From Dendrophyllia cribrosa (taxonomy: Eukaryota; Cnidaria; Anthozoa; Scleractinia; Dendrophylliidae): a stretch of 64,000 nt of DNA. Below are positions 11,041 through 21,357 of this stretch, in pieces. The stretch is taken from the NCBI GenBank assembly GCA_024195265.1, contig JAJLRJ010000014.1, forward strand, positions 26,267,181 to 26,331,180. Direction: 5' to 3'. The number at the start of each line of letters is the position of its first letter. Within the stretch, counting starts at the first letter, position 1. The position numbers and the translations under genes were made by a program. The notes beneath the pieces are model-generated. The model was not told where the DNA came from. It searched no databases and saw only the letters and a list, made by a program, of their open reading frames with translations.

Positions 11041-11515
11041 CAGTAAACACCCGCATAAAAGAACCTGTGATTTTCTGTTTCAGGCTGATGTGTTTCTTAT
11101 ATATAGGATGCGAAGTGAGAATCAGCATGGAGAAGTTTTTAAGAGGTTCTTAAAATTGTTTCTGGAAATTTTGTACAGTTTCTACCGCAAGTGAATGATT
11201 GACTCTGACAGGTCTAATTATCACATTAAACACTAATTAATCAAACTACTGTATAATGAATAAATTAAATCAAATGCATTACAATATGTAACACAGCTTA
11301 TCTGTGAAGGAGGTATGGATATCTTCTGAAACTACACATTGTGTGTTTGTAATAGTTCAGCACACATACTTGGATCTGCCCCAGTCTTGTCTAACCTTAA
11401 GTAATTTTTCATATAAGAACCTGCTTCATTTCTCAGGCTGAATTGGTTCTTATACATTAGGTGCTTTATTGGCCAAGTTCTTAATCCGCTGTTTCTTTTA
11501 TGCGGTTTATTACTG
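11041..11515. mobile_element. pogo/Tigger-like MITE, 475 bp
   Basis: Ends CAGTAAACACCCGCATAAAA and TTTTATGCGGTTTATTACTG are inverted repeats, flanked by TA at 11039-11040 and 11516-11517. CAGT ends with a TA duplication are typical of the pogo branch of Tc1/mariner. A second internal pair (AAAAGAACCTG near 11057 and AAGAACCTGC near 11416) is in direct orientation. Non-coding; the open frame at 10949-11194 crosses its left edge. Confidence 0.65.
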
Positions 11516-11517
11516 TA

Positions 11518-12818
11518 CTAGCGCCGTTGGAGGACTCCCACTGGTGTTAAACCTCGTTTCCAGGATCTTAACAAGATCTTATATTTCACCAGGCACTTGA
11601 TCTCGCGTTTCATTTTCATCTGGTCCGCATAACAGTGTGCATTCGCAGATTCGACGAATTTCCGTGGCTTTGTGAGCGCGCTTGCGCTTTTGCGATTCGA
11701 GTAGAATAGTGGGATTGCTTAATACCTAATGTACATCTTATCAAGGCTCAGTAACTGTCTTTTTTGGACTCAATAGCCTCCGCAATATTGAAAGGTAAGA
11801 AATGCGATGTTACTTCGTTAAAGCATGTCGTCTCCTTCAGTTATAAGCTCACTGATTATTACCATTCTTCCTGACAATTTTTTACTCTTTAAAGCAAAAC
11901 AATATTCCATCTGCCTATAGTGTATTTTACGTATCCCTATGACAATCTTGGATTTGAAAAACCGCGTTGAATTCTAAGCGGTATGTATTATGTTGGAAGC
12001 GGTAGATTATAAATCGCGCTTTCACTATTGTCTTGGACAATTTCCTGTTGCGCCCTCCACATTCGAAATAGAAGCGGTTCTTCTTTCATGTTGGCATTTG
12101 TGATTGACAGACAAATAGGGGCACTTACCACCTACAATTTAGCAAATCTCTTCAACAGGCCGAGGCGGCATAGGAATTATTGGAATTTACTGTATAATGT
12201 CGAAAGCTGAAAGGCCAGTCCCGCGGCCAGGTAGAAGATGTTCAAGTTGCTTTCACGTTCCCGGTACCTCCATAATTATAACATCAGCTAAATAATCGCG
12301 GTAGGTAATCTGCTAAGTCTTTCCTGGCAGGCTTCCGTATATGGCGGTATTGTTCGCGAGCAACATTTTGGCGGAGGAGCGTGTAGCCACAGGGTTATCA
12401 AGCGCGCGCGTTCGATGTTCGAATTCTATTCAAAATATTTTTTATAGCTTCCTTGTTTTTAGTTTTTTTTTTTAAATAGAGAAAGTGATACAATCTACCG
12501 TAATGATTCAAGTTAACGAGAATTAGCGCCACGAGGTTCCACGCGCGGCACTGTTCGCTATTCTTGCACCGGAATTTTGGACATATCACTGTTAAAAGTG
12601 ATTTTTTCTTTCTTTTGGCTATCAAAACGGATTTTTTGATTCAACAAATACCTCCACTTCTCGACGGCCTTTTTGAATTTGCGGAATCAAACTTGAAAAG
12701 TGGGCCGACGTTTTCAAGTTTCGACCTCGTGATACTATCCCTTTAAGCCCACACCTTTGAATAGGTAATTGTTTTAAAAAGTGACCGATGTAATGAAGGG
12801 GACAGACAAGGTTACTCT
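11518..12818. other. Unassigned sequence between the long inverted arms
   Basis: No gene supported. Short frames lack ATG starts with splice context or any motif. Confidence 0.4.
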
Positions 12819-12898
12819 AGCCTGTTCCAGGCTGTGCGGTGTTATTTTCGCGCTCACCTTTTTCGCTCGTCATCACTATCTGAGAGCCTGGAACGGGC
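12819..12898. mobile_element. 80-bp hairpin MITE
   Basis: Ends AGCCTGTTCCAGGCT and GAGCCTGGAACGGGC are inverted repeats. A related half-site TGGAACAGGCTAAAC sits at 10991. Confidence 0.5.
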
Positions 12899-14044
12899 AA
12901 AATGTTTTCTGACTTTCGTTTCATCATATGTTCAGACTTTGCTGAACCTTCCGCGCAATGGTCTTACTGTTACAATCCCTGTTACTGTTATTTATACACA
13001 AATATATTTTTAACTGCAGAAATTAGTACTATGTTCTAATAAAATACAATACAAATGCTTGTAGAACACTAAGAGAAAGAGATCAAGTGAATTTTCGAAC
13101 AGAAAATAGACAGAAGCGATAAACTTGAAAAAATTTTGAAAAAGCCAAATCCATTTCCACTCCGGCCATCTGCAGCCCAAGACACTTATTTTTACTCTTA
13201 CAGCTCTACTAGAATAATTTTAAACAAAACTGGACCCTTTTTTTTGGGTTTTCACTGATATAAAGATGTATTATGGCTTTTTAATTTAACAATAAAAGTG
13301 GTGACATAGCCCCTTTAAGGCGGGGGTACACCTGAACGCCATTTTGTCGCCACTTGACATGGCTTTAATCGAAATATCTCGTTCACGTTTCAAGCAATCC
13401 AAAAACTCTATGCTCATCTCATGAGTCTATGTTATGCGGTGTTTTGTAAATTTTTAGGTGATTTTGGGGTATGTTTGGGAGGAAATAGTTTTTCTCAAAG
13501 GACTTATAAAATTAAGAGTAAATAAGAAATATCAAAGATTTAGTGAAGTTTTAAAATTAGAATTTGTAGTTAATAATTAACAGACGGACACCAAGTTAGT
13601 CCACTAGCAACCTGGGGTACTTTTGCGTGGCTATCAACTGTCTGTTGGTGTTCCAAAAATCATTTTCTTTCTTCTATCCCTTCTTCAAATTTCATTCGAA
13701 AAAGTTGTAAGCGTTTAAAAACTGTGACCTGCAGAATTGTGGGCACCATTTGCCAACATAATTTTGATCAGGCGCAAAGAGTTTTGGTCATTTTTCAACG
13801 GAAAGAGGTCATCATTTTAAGAAAAATTAAAAGATAGTAACGTCGATTATTTTTTTATACATCCTTGCTCATATTTCCATTTAATATTAAATAAAATCCC
13901 GCTAAATAAAACAAAAAAACGCCTCGGACGTTTGACTGCGGTGGACTCGCCGCAGGGCCTTTTCCGCTTTCAATTCAAAATGGCGCGGGGCCGGGGTTAG
14001 AAACCCCCGGATAAGGACGCCAAAATTCTCCAAGTTTCATAGCG

Positions 14045-14516
14045 TTTTCGGAGGTTTCATTCAGCGATTGGCAGCCATGTTTGTTTTCGGAGGTTTCATT
14101 CAGCGATTGGCAGCCATGTTTGTTTTCGGAGGTTTCATTCAGCGATTGGCAGCCATGTTTGTTTTCGGAGGTTTCATTCAGCGATTGGCAGCCGTGTTTG
14201 TTTTCGGAGGTTTCATTCAGCGATTGGCAGCCGTGTTTGTTTTCGGAGGTTTCATTCAGCGATTGGCAGCCCTGTTTGTTTTCGGAGGTTTCATTCAGCG
14301 ATTGGCAGCCGTGTTTGTTTTCGGAGGTTTCATTCAGCGATTGGCAGCCATGTTTGTTTTCGGAGGTTTCATTCAGCGATTGGCAGCCATGTTTGTTTTC
14401 GGAGGTTTCATTCAGCGATTGGCAGCCATGTTTGTTTTCGGAGGTTTCATTCAGCGATTGGCAGCCATGTTTGTTTTCGGAGGTTTCATTCAGCGATTGG
14501 CAGCCATGTTTGTTTT
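14045..14516 (+). repeat. 39-bp minisatellite, 12 units
   Basis: Twelve near-identical units of TTTTCGGAGGTTTCATTCAG followed by CGATTGGCAGCCATGTTTG. Variants at one site read GCCATG, GCCGTG or GCCCTG. As 39 is divisible by three and units lack stops in three frames, long repetitive frames appear on both strands (MFVFGGFIQRLAA on plus, ENKHGCQSLNETS on minus). Nothing else suggests coding. Confidence 0.9.
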
Positions 14517-14582
14517 CTGGCAATCTGAAACCGTTTTTCATTTATTGCGTCGACGAAGGAGACGCTACCTAATCTTGTCGAG

Positions 14583-14920
14583 AATCGAGAAAAGTGTCGG
14601 TACCAAATCTGCGCCATCTTGAAACGTCACAATAGTATCCAGCATGCTTAGCGCGTCGTCTAGGCGGAACGAATCGAGAAAAGTGTCGGTACCAAATCTG
14701 CGCCATCTTGAAACGTCACAATAGTATCCAGCATGCTTAGCGCGTCGTCTAGGCGGAACGAATCGAGAAAAGTGTCGGTACCAAATCTGCGCCATCTTGA
14801 AACGTCACAATAGTATCCAGCATGCTTAGCGCGTCGTCTAGGCGGAACGAATCGAGAAAAGTGTCGGTACCAAATCTGCGCCATCTTGAAACGTCACAAT
14901 AGTATCCAGCATGCTTAGCT
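14583..14920. repeat. 89-bp tandem array, four units
   Basis: Units start at 14583, 14672, 14761 and 14850 with AATCGAGAAAAGTGTCGGTA; each holds CCAGCATGCTTAGCGCGTCG, except the last, which diverges at its end. Nearly identical units imply recent amplification or gene-conversion homogenisation. Minus-strand frames here are array shadows. Confidence 0.9.
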
Positions 14921-15074
14921 CGTGTTTTGACCTGCGCACCTTTTTTTGCTGCCTCGTGCTCTGACAGCTCGTTCGACAACGTACAACGTTCCACAACTAC
15001 AAGCCGGCCCTAAATTAAGAAAGAACCAGAAACATGCCTGAAACGCGAATGCCATGTCACAACGAGGTACCTAA

Positions 15075-15608
15075 GGGCCCGATTATATGAGCCGGGCTGG
15101 TCCGGTTAGCCGAGCTGGCCCGGTTTGCCGAGATCTCAGCACGCCTGTTAAACGCAACAAAAAACAACTTTGCGATTATATGACAACCGGGCCAGCCCGG
15201 TTAGCCGGGATCCCGGTATCGCGATGCCGGGATCCCGGCTAACCGGGCTGAAAATTTTCCATGTAATCGCGTTTACCGGGCCAGCCCGGCTTACCGGAAC
15301 AGCACAAAAATTTGCCTCTGAGCAAACCTGCTCGTCTGTAAATGGCCCTTTTTCTCTTTAAATGATAAAGAGTTACACAAGAGTGCGTAAGCACGAAGTA
15401 AATGAGCTAAAATGCAGAAAAAATCCTTAATTGAAACATTCTACGCTTTGCGCCATTTTCAAAACAACAACTTTAGGTCAAAACCGTTGATGCTAAATTT
15501 AGTTGTCGCCCGGGCTGGCTCGCTTCATGTAATACCGGGCTGAAAGTCATCTCGGCAAAATGGGCCATCTCGGCTAACCGGGCCAGCCCGGCTCATATAA
15601 TCGGGCCC
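15075..15608. mobile_element. PIF/Harbinger-like MITE, 534 bp
   Basis: Left end GGGCCCGATTATATGAGCCG, right end CGGCTCATATAATCGGGCCC, extended terminal inversions of ~60 bp, and TAA at 15072-15074 and 15609-15611 as 3-bp duplication. A second inner palindrome centred near 15220 contains GCCGGGATCCCGG twice. TAA duplication with GGG ends fits PIF/Harbinger; assignment is inference. Confidence 0.65.
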
Positions 15609-15641
15609 TAAGGAGACGCACTTTAATCTGTGATTACTTCT

Positions 15642-15662
15642 AGTTTATTTATTTATTTCTAT

Positions 15663-15693
<31 letters not shown>

Positions 15694-15824
15694 TAAAAGC
15701 ACCCGCCTCGATCAGCTTGATTCTACCTGCGGGTGCTACAATTTTGAAAATAATGTATTTGTCTGATAAAGATTGATTGATTGATTGATTGAAACGAAAC
15801 GAAACGAAACGAAACGAAACAAAG
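15642..15824 (+). repeat. Microsatellite cluster (ATTT)n, (GATT)n, (GAAAC)n
   Basis: An ATTT array near 15642-15692, a short TTGATTGATTGATTGA array near 15774-15791 and five GAAAC units to 15820. A 74-bp block with AAGCACCCGC and GCGGGTGC (a small inverted pair) separates the first two. The 123-residue frame starting at 15789 takes its start in the GAAAC units and is not supported as a gene. Confidence 0.8.
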
Positions 15825-16112
15825 ACATTTCATCGTGTTCTAGGCGACAAATTGCTGCAGGATGTTTGGAGTATTCGGCGGCCTTGTGTATGGGCCCGAC
15901 CGGCCCGCCATTTTGAAAGCGGAAATAAAAGTAAAATCTGCAAAGGACCGCAAACGATAATGCTGCTAACGGAATACGTAGGATCTGTAAGAGACCTAAT
16001 CAGCCAAAAAAATGAACAAACATACTATAAAAAACAGTTGTCTACGGTTGCAACCCTTTTTTATCGGTTTCTGTCGTATTGGTGTCTCGCAAAGTCAACT
16101 TTTTTACTTATA

Positions 16113-16355
16113 GCCCGTTCACACCAACGCTTAAACATGTTTAAATGTTGTTTAGTTTAAAACAGGTTTAGAAAAATACTCCCAAACGTGCCGTAATATT
16201 TGGAGTGAAATCTTTACTAAAAGCAGCTTTATTGACTTTTATTACCATTCCAGGTAGTATGAGTCATATACATCTAAAAACGTTCAAGATACAGGCTAAA
16301 AACGTAGTTAAACTAAACAACATTTAAACATGTTTAACCCTTGGTGTGAATGGGG
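16113..16355. mobile_element. MITE with TA duplication, 243 bp
   Basis: Left end GCCCGTTCACACCAACGCTT, right end GTTTAACCCTTGGTGTGAAT then GGGG, with long internal pairing of AAACATGTTTAAATGTTGTT and AACAACATTTAAACATGTTT. TA at 16111-16112 and 16356-16357. Tc1/mariner-type by its duplication. Confidence 0.65.
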
Positions 16356-17019
16356 TATTAGTCATATCAGCGTTGCAGTTTATTGTTTGAAAGAGGAAAA
16401 GACCCTGGGGACGAGGTTGGAACGCGGGCTCATAAAACGTCTGGAAATCGAGCGCAATGTTCATACAGAGGTCATTCGTTTCTTTACAGGCATTACATAA
16501 CCGAAGAGTTTGGTTTTGAAGCAGACAACGAACGATGTTCTACAGTCCTTATCGGAATTCTCCTTATGTTAATTAAAAAACATTTATGGCTCTGAGAACA
16601 TGTAGACAATTTCGTGTTTTCCGCTGATTTTTATTCTTATTTTTACCTTAGCTTTAACCTTCTTGTTTATTTCAGTCGCTGTTTTTTTTTCGTGTTATTT
16701 CTGTTTCAGTTTGAGTAAATAGCTTTCTTTCTCTAACTTTAGGTCATTGTGTAAAGCTGGCAGAGCAGTTGGCTTAGTATATGTTTTTCACAATGATCCG
16801 TCGGCCCTGTGCTGAATTTTCCTGCAGTATTTTAGGGTCATATACTTTAAATCAAACATTTACATTAAAAAAGGCCATAAAACGACTCAAACTACAGTGA
16901 AACCTCCATTAAGGGGAACCATCGGGACCAGGAGAAGAGGTGCCGCTTCAATAGAGGTGATAATAAAAAATATTATACGAGCGTTTTGCCGGCCGGGACC
17001 AGGAGAAGTGTTCCCTTAA

Positions 17020-17585
17020 CCCTTTCGCTGCCAAAGTCGACTTTTGTCGACATCTGGAGCAGCAGACATTGCACCACTTGTGACGTCATCAATTTGTACG
17101 TTGCCAGATAATTTTGATGCTCAACTGATACAGCGAGGATAGATCCATGCTCACGTGCCTCCACTTTGAATATGGACCCAATTCTAGCAGAGCTATTCGA
17201 AAAAAACATGTTCAAATATTGGTGCAAAATTAGGTGGTAAATTAGGTCAATACACCTGCAATTGAACAATGTTTCATTTCCAGCGTTTTTAACGCTTATG
17301 TCAAACCTTTTCCGGCCGATAGAAAGGTAATAGAGAGTAGAAGATAGGAAGAGAAGAAAAGTTGAGAAAAAGGGAAAGTAAAAGAAGCAAAAGAATAATC
17401 CGAGAAAGGTTACGCTAAACCTAAATATTACACTTTTCAAGATGGAATCCAGTTCATACTGTAGTGCGAGTGTAGCAAATTGCTTTTGTAGCAATGTTTA
17501 TTGACATTTGGCCATGTTGCTCCCAAAAAAAACGATTTAACGGTAAAAAAAATACCCTTTTTTAAACAATTCAGCCGTGAAAAGG
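17020..17585. mobile_element. TTAA-flanked MITE, CCCTTTCGCTGCC end, nested
   Basis: TTAA at 17016-17019 and 17586-17589. Ends CCCTTTCGCTGCCAAAG and CAGCCGTGAAAAGG. The CCCTTTNGCTGCC start resembles that of looper/MER75-type piggyBac elements in vertebrates. The 173-residue minus-strand frame (16973-17494) spans it; it has no ATG-proximal motif or domain I recognise and is probably spurious. Confidence 0.65.
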
Positions 17586-17589
17586 TTAA

Positions 17590-17800
17590 CCCGTTCACTC
17601 ACAGAGTCAATTATGTAGACATGTAGTGTAGTTCTAGCTTTTGAGTCTGTCAATGAGATCCTGTGATTTGACCATTCAAATAAAACCTCTTCAGCAGTTT
17701 TTTTGCATGGTACCATTTGTTTTGTTTTTTAATATTTTACAAAATGAAATTTGGGATTTTATATGAATTTTTATCTTTGTCACTCTTTGGAGTGAAAGGG
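17590..17800 (+). mobile_element. Family A MITE, single-core copy, nested
   Basis: Shares the TTAA at 17586-17589 with the neighbouring MITE and ends at TTAA 17801-17804. Ends CCCGTTCACTCACAGAG and GGAGTGAAAGGG. One copy of the core. Confidence 0.8.
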
Positions 17801-17825
17801 TTAATGGGGATGTCCCCTTAATGGA

Positions 17826-18056
17826 GGTGTCCCAAAGTAGAGGTCCCAAAGTAGAGGTCCAAAGTAGAGGTTCCAAAGTAGAGGTTCCAAAGTAGAGGTT
17901 CCAAAGTAGAGGTCCAAAAGTAGAGGTCCCAAAGTAGAGGTTCCAAAGTAGAGGTCCCAAAGTAGAGGTCCCAAAGTAGAGGTCCCAAAGTAGAGGTCCC
18001 AAAGTAGAGGTCCCAAAGTAGAGGTTCCAAAGTAGAGGTCCCAAAGTAGAGGTTCC
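17826..18056. repeat. 14-bp minisatellite, about 16 units
   Basis: Units AAAGTAGAGGTCCC or AAAGTAGAGGTTCC, with two units shortened by one base. It abuts and includes the right terminal repeat of the pogo-like element, whose own end contains the same AAAGTAGAGGTTCC. Three units make 42 bases, so frames stay open (LYFGTSTLGPLLWD on minus). Confidence 0.9.
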
Positions 18057-18088
18057 ACTGTAGAGCAATTTGCCATTTGTATCCTCAG

Positions 18089-18245
18089 CAACAGAAGACC
18101 TGGATGGCGGAAAAGCATTCTTCCCTGAATATGTGACCAAGTTAATGAGATCAGGTCCAGTCTTAGAGTCGAACCGAGCCAATCTGGGGATGTCTCACTA
18201 CAACCGCTTGCAGAGACCAGCGAATTTCAAACAACGAGTTGTTGG
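18089..18245 (+). CDS. Possible orphan coding exon, unrecognised
   Basis: A strong acceptor-like TTTGTATCCTCAG precedes an open segment of 157 nt, in frame from 18091, that ends at a weak donor GG|GTGGGT. The 51 codons read TEDLDGGKAFFPEYVTKLMR then SGPVLESNRANLGMSHYNRL and so on, a balanced composition unlike the repeat shadows around it. I recognise no family. It starts 29 bp past the end of the pogo-like element. It does not join in frame to the next gene, whose ATG at 18506 has an in-frame stop before it (18470-18472). It could be an internal exon of an unseen gene, or chance. Confidence 0.3.
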
Positions 18246-18505
18246 GTGGGTTGTTGTGTGTATAGCTTAATTTGTTGCCTTGGTTATGCTGTATTTTTTA
18301 AATCAAGCACACACGGATATATAATCTTCCAAAGCTTCCCCCATTGCACCCTCTGTGCGATGACTTTTTAAAGTTCCTATCTTGTGAGATTTGTCATTCT
18401 CCAACTGGTCGATCTCACAGATGCGAGAAAATTATTGCCCAAGTATTTTTCTGTTCAAGCACTTCGTTTTAGAGCTGCTGCTCATTCAGAACATCAAAGA
18501 CTGGC

Positions 18506-18898
18506 ATGAAAACCAAAGAACATGCATTTGCACTCTTGATCTTCCTGATCCTTGAGTCCATCCGGAGCCGGTTTGTGACTAGTCTGGCTTACTGGGACCT
18601 ACATGGTATAGAAGATATTAACCCGACACCAGAAATCGATGATTCCAGAAACTGTCGTGCAACCAGCCCTCAAAAAACATCCACAGGTAGTATGGCATTT
18701 CTTGTATATTGCTGTTTTATCGTACTTTAGTTTGTTTTATCTGATCTTGTCCTTCTATATTTAGGCTTGCTTTGTTATAACACAAGGTTTGGATACTGCG
18801 TCTATAAAGGAGAAAACATCGGGCAAAAAACAGATTGTAATACTGTTGGCCACTTCATCATATCTGCGTTTGTCGCCGGTTTCTTTTTTGTAGCGTGA
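18506..18898 (+). CDS. Small secreted, possibly GPI-anchored four-cysteine protein, two exons
   Basis: Proposed join 18506-18686 and 18765-18898, giving 104 residues. ATG at 18506 has G at -3, and TAG at 18470-18472 closes the frame upstream. The intron is 78 bp: donor CACAG|GTAGTA, pyrimidine-rich tract, acceptor CTATATTTAG. Phase 1 at both sides restores GGC. Residues 1-23 look like a signal peptide (charged MKTKEH, then FALLIFLILES). The mature part has four cysteines, C50, C64, C72 and C85, so perhaps two disulfides. The end FIISAFVAGFFFVA after a polar TDCNTVGH is a hydrophobic tail like a GPI-anchor signal. I recognise no family and assign no function. If unspliced, a 74-residue frame ends at 18728-18730. 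Confidence 0.5.
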
Positions 18899-19178
18899 AA
18901 TGAATAGGAGAATTACTACTCCACTGGATGGAACATTCGTCCAACTGGTAAAGTGTTTCCAAGATAAATCTTCTTGGAATCAATCAAGCGCCCAGAGGTA
19001 AAGATGAACGTGAACAATGGTTGAATTGCTCGCAATCGATACAAGTATTCATTACAGGATACTCTTCAAGCAAGATCAAGCTTACGTAAAACTCAAGGTA
19101 AGAGCATTGCATAATGATTAACGAACGTACTCTCTTTAAAGGTAAAAAAGTAACTTTATTGCTTCAAAGCAAATGTGA

Positions 19179-19184
19179 AATAAA
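19179..19184 (+). terminator. Candidate poly(A) signal
   Basis: AATAAA about 280 nt after the stop of the small secreted-protein gene. It could end its 3' UTR; AATAAA is common by chance in AT-rich DNA. Confidence 0.25.
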
Positions 19185-20232
19185 GGCAATCTACCATCCT
19201 TCTCTGTATCGACATGGTTGCTGTAGTTTGAAGCAATTAGGAACAAACGTAATATATTTACGACTGGCTCCGAGAAGACTTGGAGTTGGCCTATTTGCAA
19301 AGCACTGAGTAGCTAGAATTCGGGACTGCCTGCGAACAGAAATCCAGGTATTAGGAGACGGGACTTCCGAATTGTAATTTCGGCACTCTTATCACTAGGC
19401 AACGCCGCCTCCCTCGTCAGTTTAACTTCTCTTTGTGTGAACGCTAATTATTGGCCGTTAATGAAAGTATGATTATTGTCAGAATTGCCCATTTCCTTAG
19501 ATGATCTGACATGTTTGTCAGGGGAACGACACAGACTTCAGTAGAGAGCACGTCTTGTCGAAAAAGGAGTTCCTGATCTACTGAACATGAAACAGCTGTG
19601 TACATGTACATGATACACAAAAGTAGTTTGTGTTAATAGTAGACACACAAGCCTTTTTCGCATAGGAACTTTATGTGATGTTCCTGAACATTTCCAGGCA
19701 GTTGTTATGTATCGTTTGGTCCCTTTGTCCCTGTTTTGTTAAATTGAATGGGTGGCGGATAGTTAAGAACCCTCCACTTGCAGTTTAGCTGACCAAGTGG
19801 CTCATAAGTATTGCCATTTACACAGGATGAGATACTAGTGCACTGTAAAATTAACCCCTCCCCCCACCGTAACATTTCGTTTATTTTGACACTTCCATGA
19901 CAATGCATATTTCGTGTCTACAAACACAATGACAGATCTAAATATCATTTTCTCTTGTCGCTATTTATCTCAATATTCACAAATCCTACACAGGTAAGAT
20001 GTAGCCAACAATGGCAAAATTTAGAAAGATTAAATGTACTACATCGTAAAGCAACTAACTCTCATGTGACCCATTGCATTTAGATGGTTTATTTAGACAT
20101 TTTTATGTCGTCACACATGTATCCCTTTTAGGCGATCAGATCCACATCTTCATACGCATTGCCAAGGACTGTTTTGCAGTCCCGGCCAACAGCTGCCACA
20201 TGTACATTACTCGAAAAAAGGAAAGTCACTCG

Positions 20233-20235
<3 letters not shown>
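19185..20235. other. Unassigned intergenic sequence
   Basis: No gene supported. A minus-strand frame at 19705-19908 with three to four cysteines was considered and set aside. Confidence 0.4.

Positions 20236-20264
<29 letters not shown>
20236..20264 (+). repeat. Poly-G tract, 29 bases
   Basis: Flanked by ACTCGAAAAAAGGAAA-like sequence on both sides (from 20208 and 20266), so a ~58-bp direct repeat surrounds the run: CGAAAAAAGGAAAGTCAC before it and CGAAAAAAGGAAACTCAC after it. Confidence 0.9.
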
Positions 20265-20267
<3 letters not shown>

Positions 20268-21350
20268 CTCGAAAAAAGGAAACTCACCCGATGGTCTCAT
20301 TAGTAATTTATGAATGTTAACCACTGACCAGCGAGTCGCAAGGTGCTTTCATTTGCGTGTGCATGGCCTATTGTAGGAGGAAATACTACTGTTTTGCGAC
20401 TCAGAACTACCGCTTTTCCTTCACCCTGACTTCTTAAGACCATAAATTAAATCCAACTGAGTAAACGGTGCTTACAAGTAAGGTGATAATGACAATATCT
20501 GTGATAATCATAGTTCATTAACAGAATCCAGGAACGCGTGTTAAAGCTGTGAATGCCATAGAAATAAATGCAATAGAGAGAAAGATAATTACAATGGGAT
20601 AATTATCAGATAAACTATTCGGAAATCTTCAAAGGACCTGGCGGGTGCCACGTTTCTATAAATGAGTCATTTGTTAACCAGGAGAATTAATTATAAGTGT
20701 TAAGTGTTCTTAGAGTACCAAAACTTTGAAGGCCTGGTTGAATTTTTAACTTTGTCCTGCCCTAAAAAACTATAGGTTAGTTTTGGCACTGGTGAATTTG
20801 CAGCAAATTTTGAGTCATATTGCATAGGTACCATGCATGCAATTGCTGAATATTAACACTGAAAGCTAACCAGTTAATCCGTTTTTTAGAGATCTTATAA
20901 CTATCCCTGTAAAATATCTAATGCGTTAATTGACTTATTTTAGGAAACAGACAGATTAAAATTGCTCGCGTGCGCCTCATGTATCTAAAATGATCAGTCT
21001 ATAGTTGGGATAACCTGTTACCTGCTACTGTATAGAAATTAGAATTCTAAGGCGATAATTTGTTGGGTATGGCGCCGTGTATGTTTTTCTAAGCACAAAT
21101 CCTGGGTTTTAATAACTAGTTGTGATTTATTAAAAGGATTTACGACAGATTATAACACTCATGTCCCCATTTCTTGGGTGTTAAAGGATATATTATTTCA
21201 GTAATGTAAACAAGAAGTGTTAACTAGAAAACTCATACCCTAGGCTTCGACCACGAATTGAGGGCATACACTGCCGTCTATTTTTAGTCTGTTTGTTTTC
21301 GATAAGATCAAAATCATACTGAGCTAAAAAGCAAAGGATATACAACCTAG
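20265..21350. other. Unassigned AT-rich intergenic sequence
   Basis: No supported gene or delimited repeat. Confidence 0.4.
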
Positions 21351-21357
21351 TGGGGGA

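Larger units (their letters stand above)
9899..13699. repeat. Pair of ~380-bp long inverted arms
   Basis: The left arm (9899-10217 continuing at 10938-10983) is the reverse complement, at moderate divergence, of the right arm 13318-13699. Matching marks include GTTGATACCCACGCAAAAGG against TTTTGCGTGGCTATCAACTG, GAGATGAGCATAGAG against CTCTATGCTCATCTC, and TGTACCCCGCCT against AGGCGGGGGTACA. The arms are about 2.3 kb apart and the interior has no transposase frame. It could be a large MITE with long terminal inverted repeats, or two copies in opposite orientation. Confidence 0.6.
16895..18060. mobile_element. pogo/Tigger-like element with nested insertions
   Basis: CAGTGAAACCTCCATTAAGG at the left and GTAGAGGTTCCACTG at the right; TA at 16893-16894 and 18061-18062. 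The interior has been colonised by two TTAA-flanked MITEs (17020-17585 and 17590-17800) and by a 14-bp minisatellite grown from the right terminal repeat. The 163-residue minus-strand frame is a product of that minisatellite. No transposase remains. Confidence 0.7.

Noticed and set aside
13975..14622. Three long frames of 13-residue repeats
   Set aside because: All three come from the 39-bp minisatellite, on both strands; there is no other coding sign.
15858..15958. Short ATG frame MFGVFGGLVYGPDRPAILKA and onward, 32 codons, in a G+C-rich patch
   Set aside because: No downstream donor and no recognised targeting or domain signal; too short to support.
16973..17494. 173-codon minus-strand frame
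   Set aside because: Spans the border of a TTAA-flanked MITE and its host; hydrophobic stretches come from T- and C-rich runs; no domain recognised.
17691..18182. 163-codon minus-strand frame with LYFGTSTLGPLLWD repeats
   Set aside because: Translation of the 14-bp minisatellite; three units make 42 bases and remove stops. Its non-repeat start is the antisense of the possible exon.
19705..19908. Minus-strand frame with SSCVNGNTYEPLGQLNCKW, recalling small cysteine domains
   Set aside because: Its start lies in a G-rich stretch, cysteine spacing matches no domain I know (not Kazal or EGF), and no partner exon is found.
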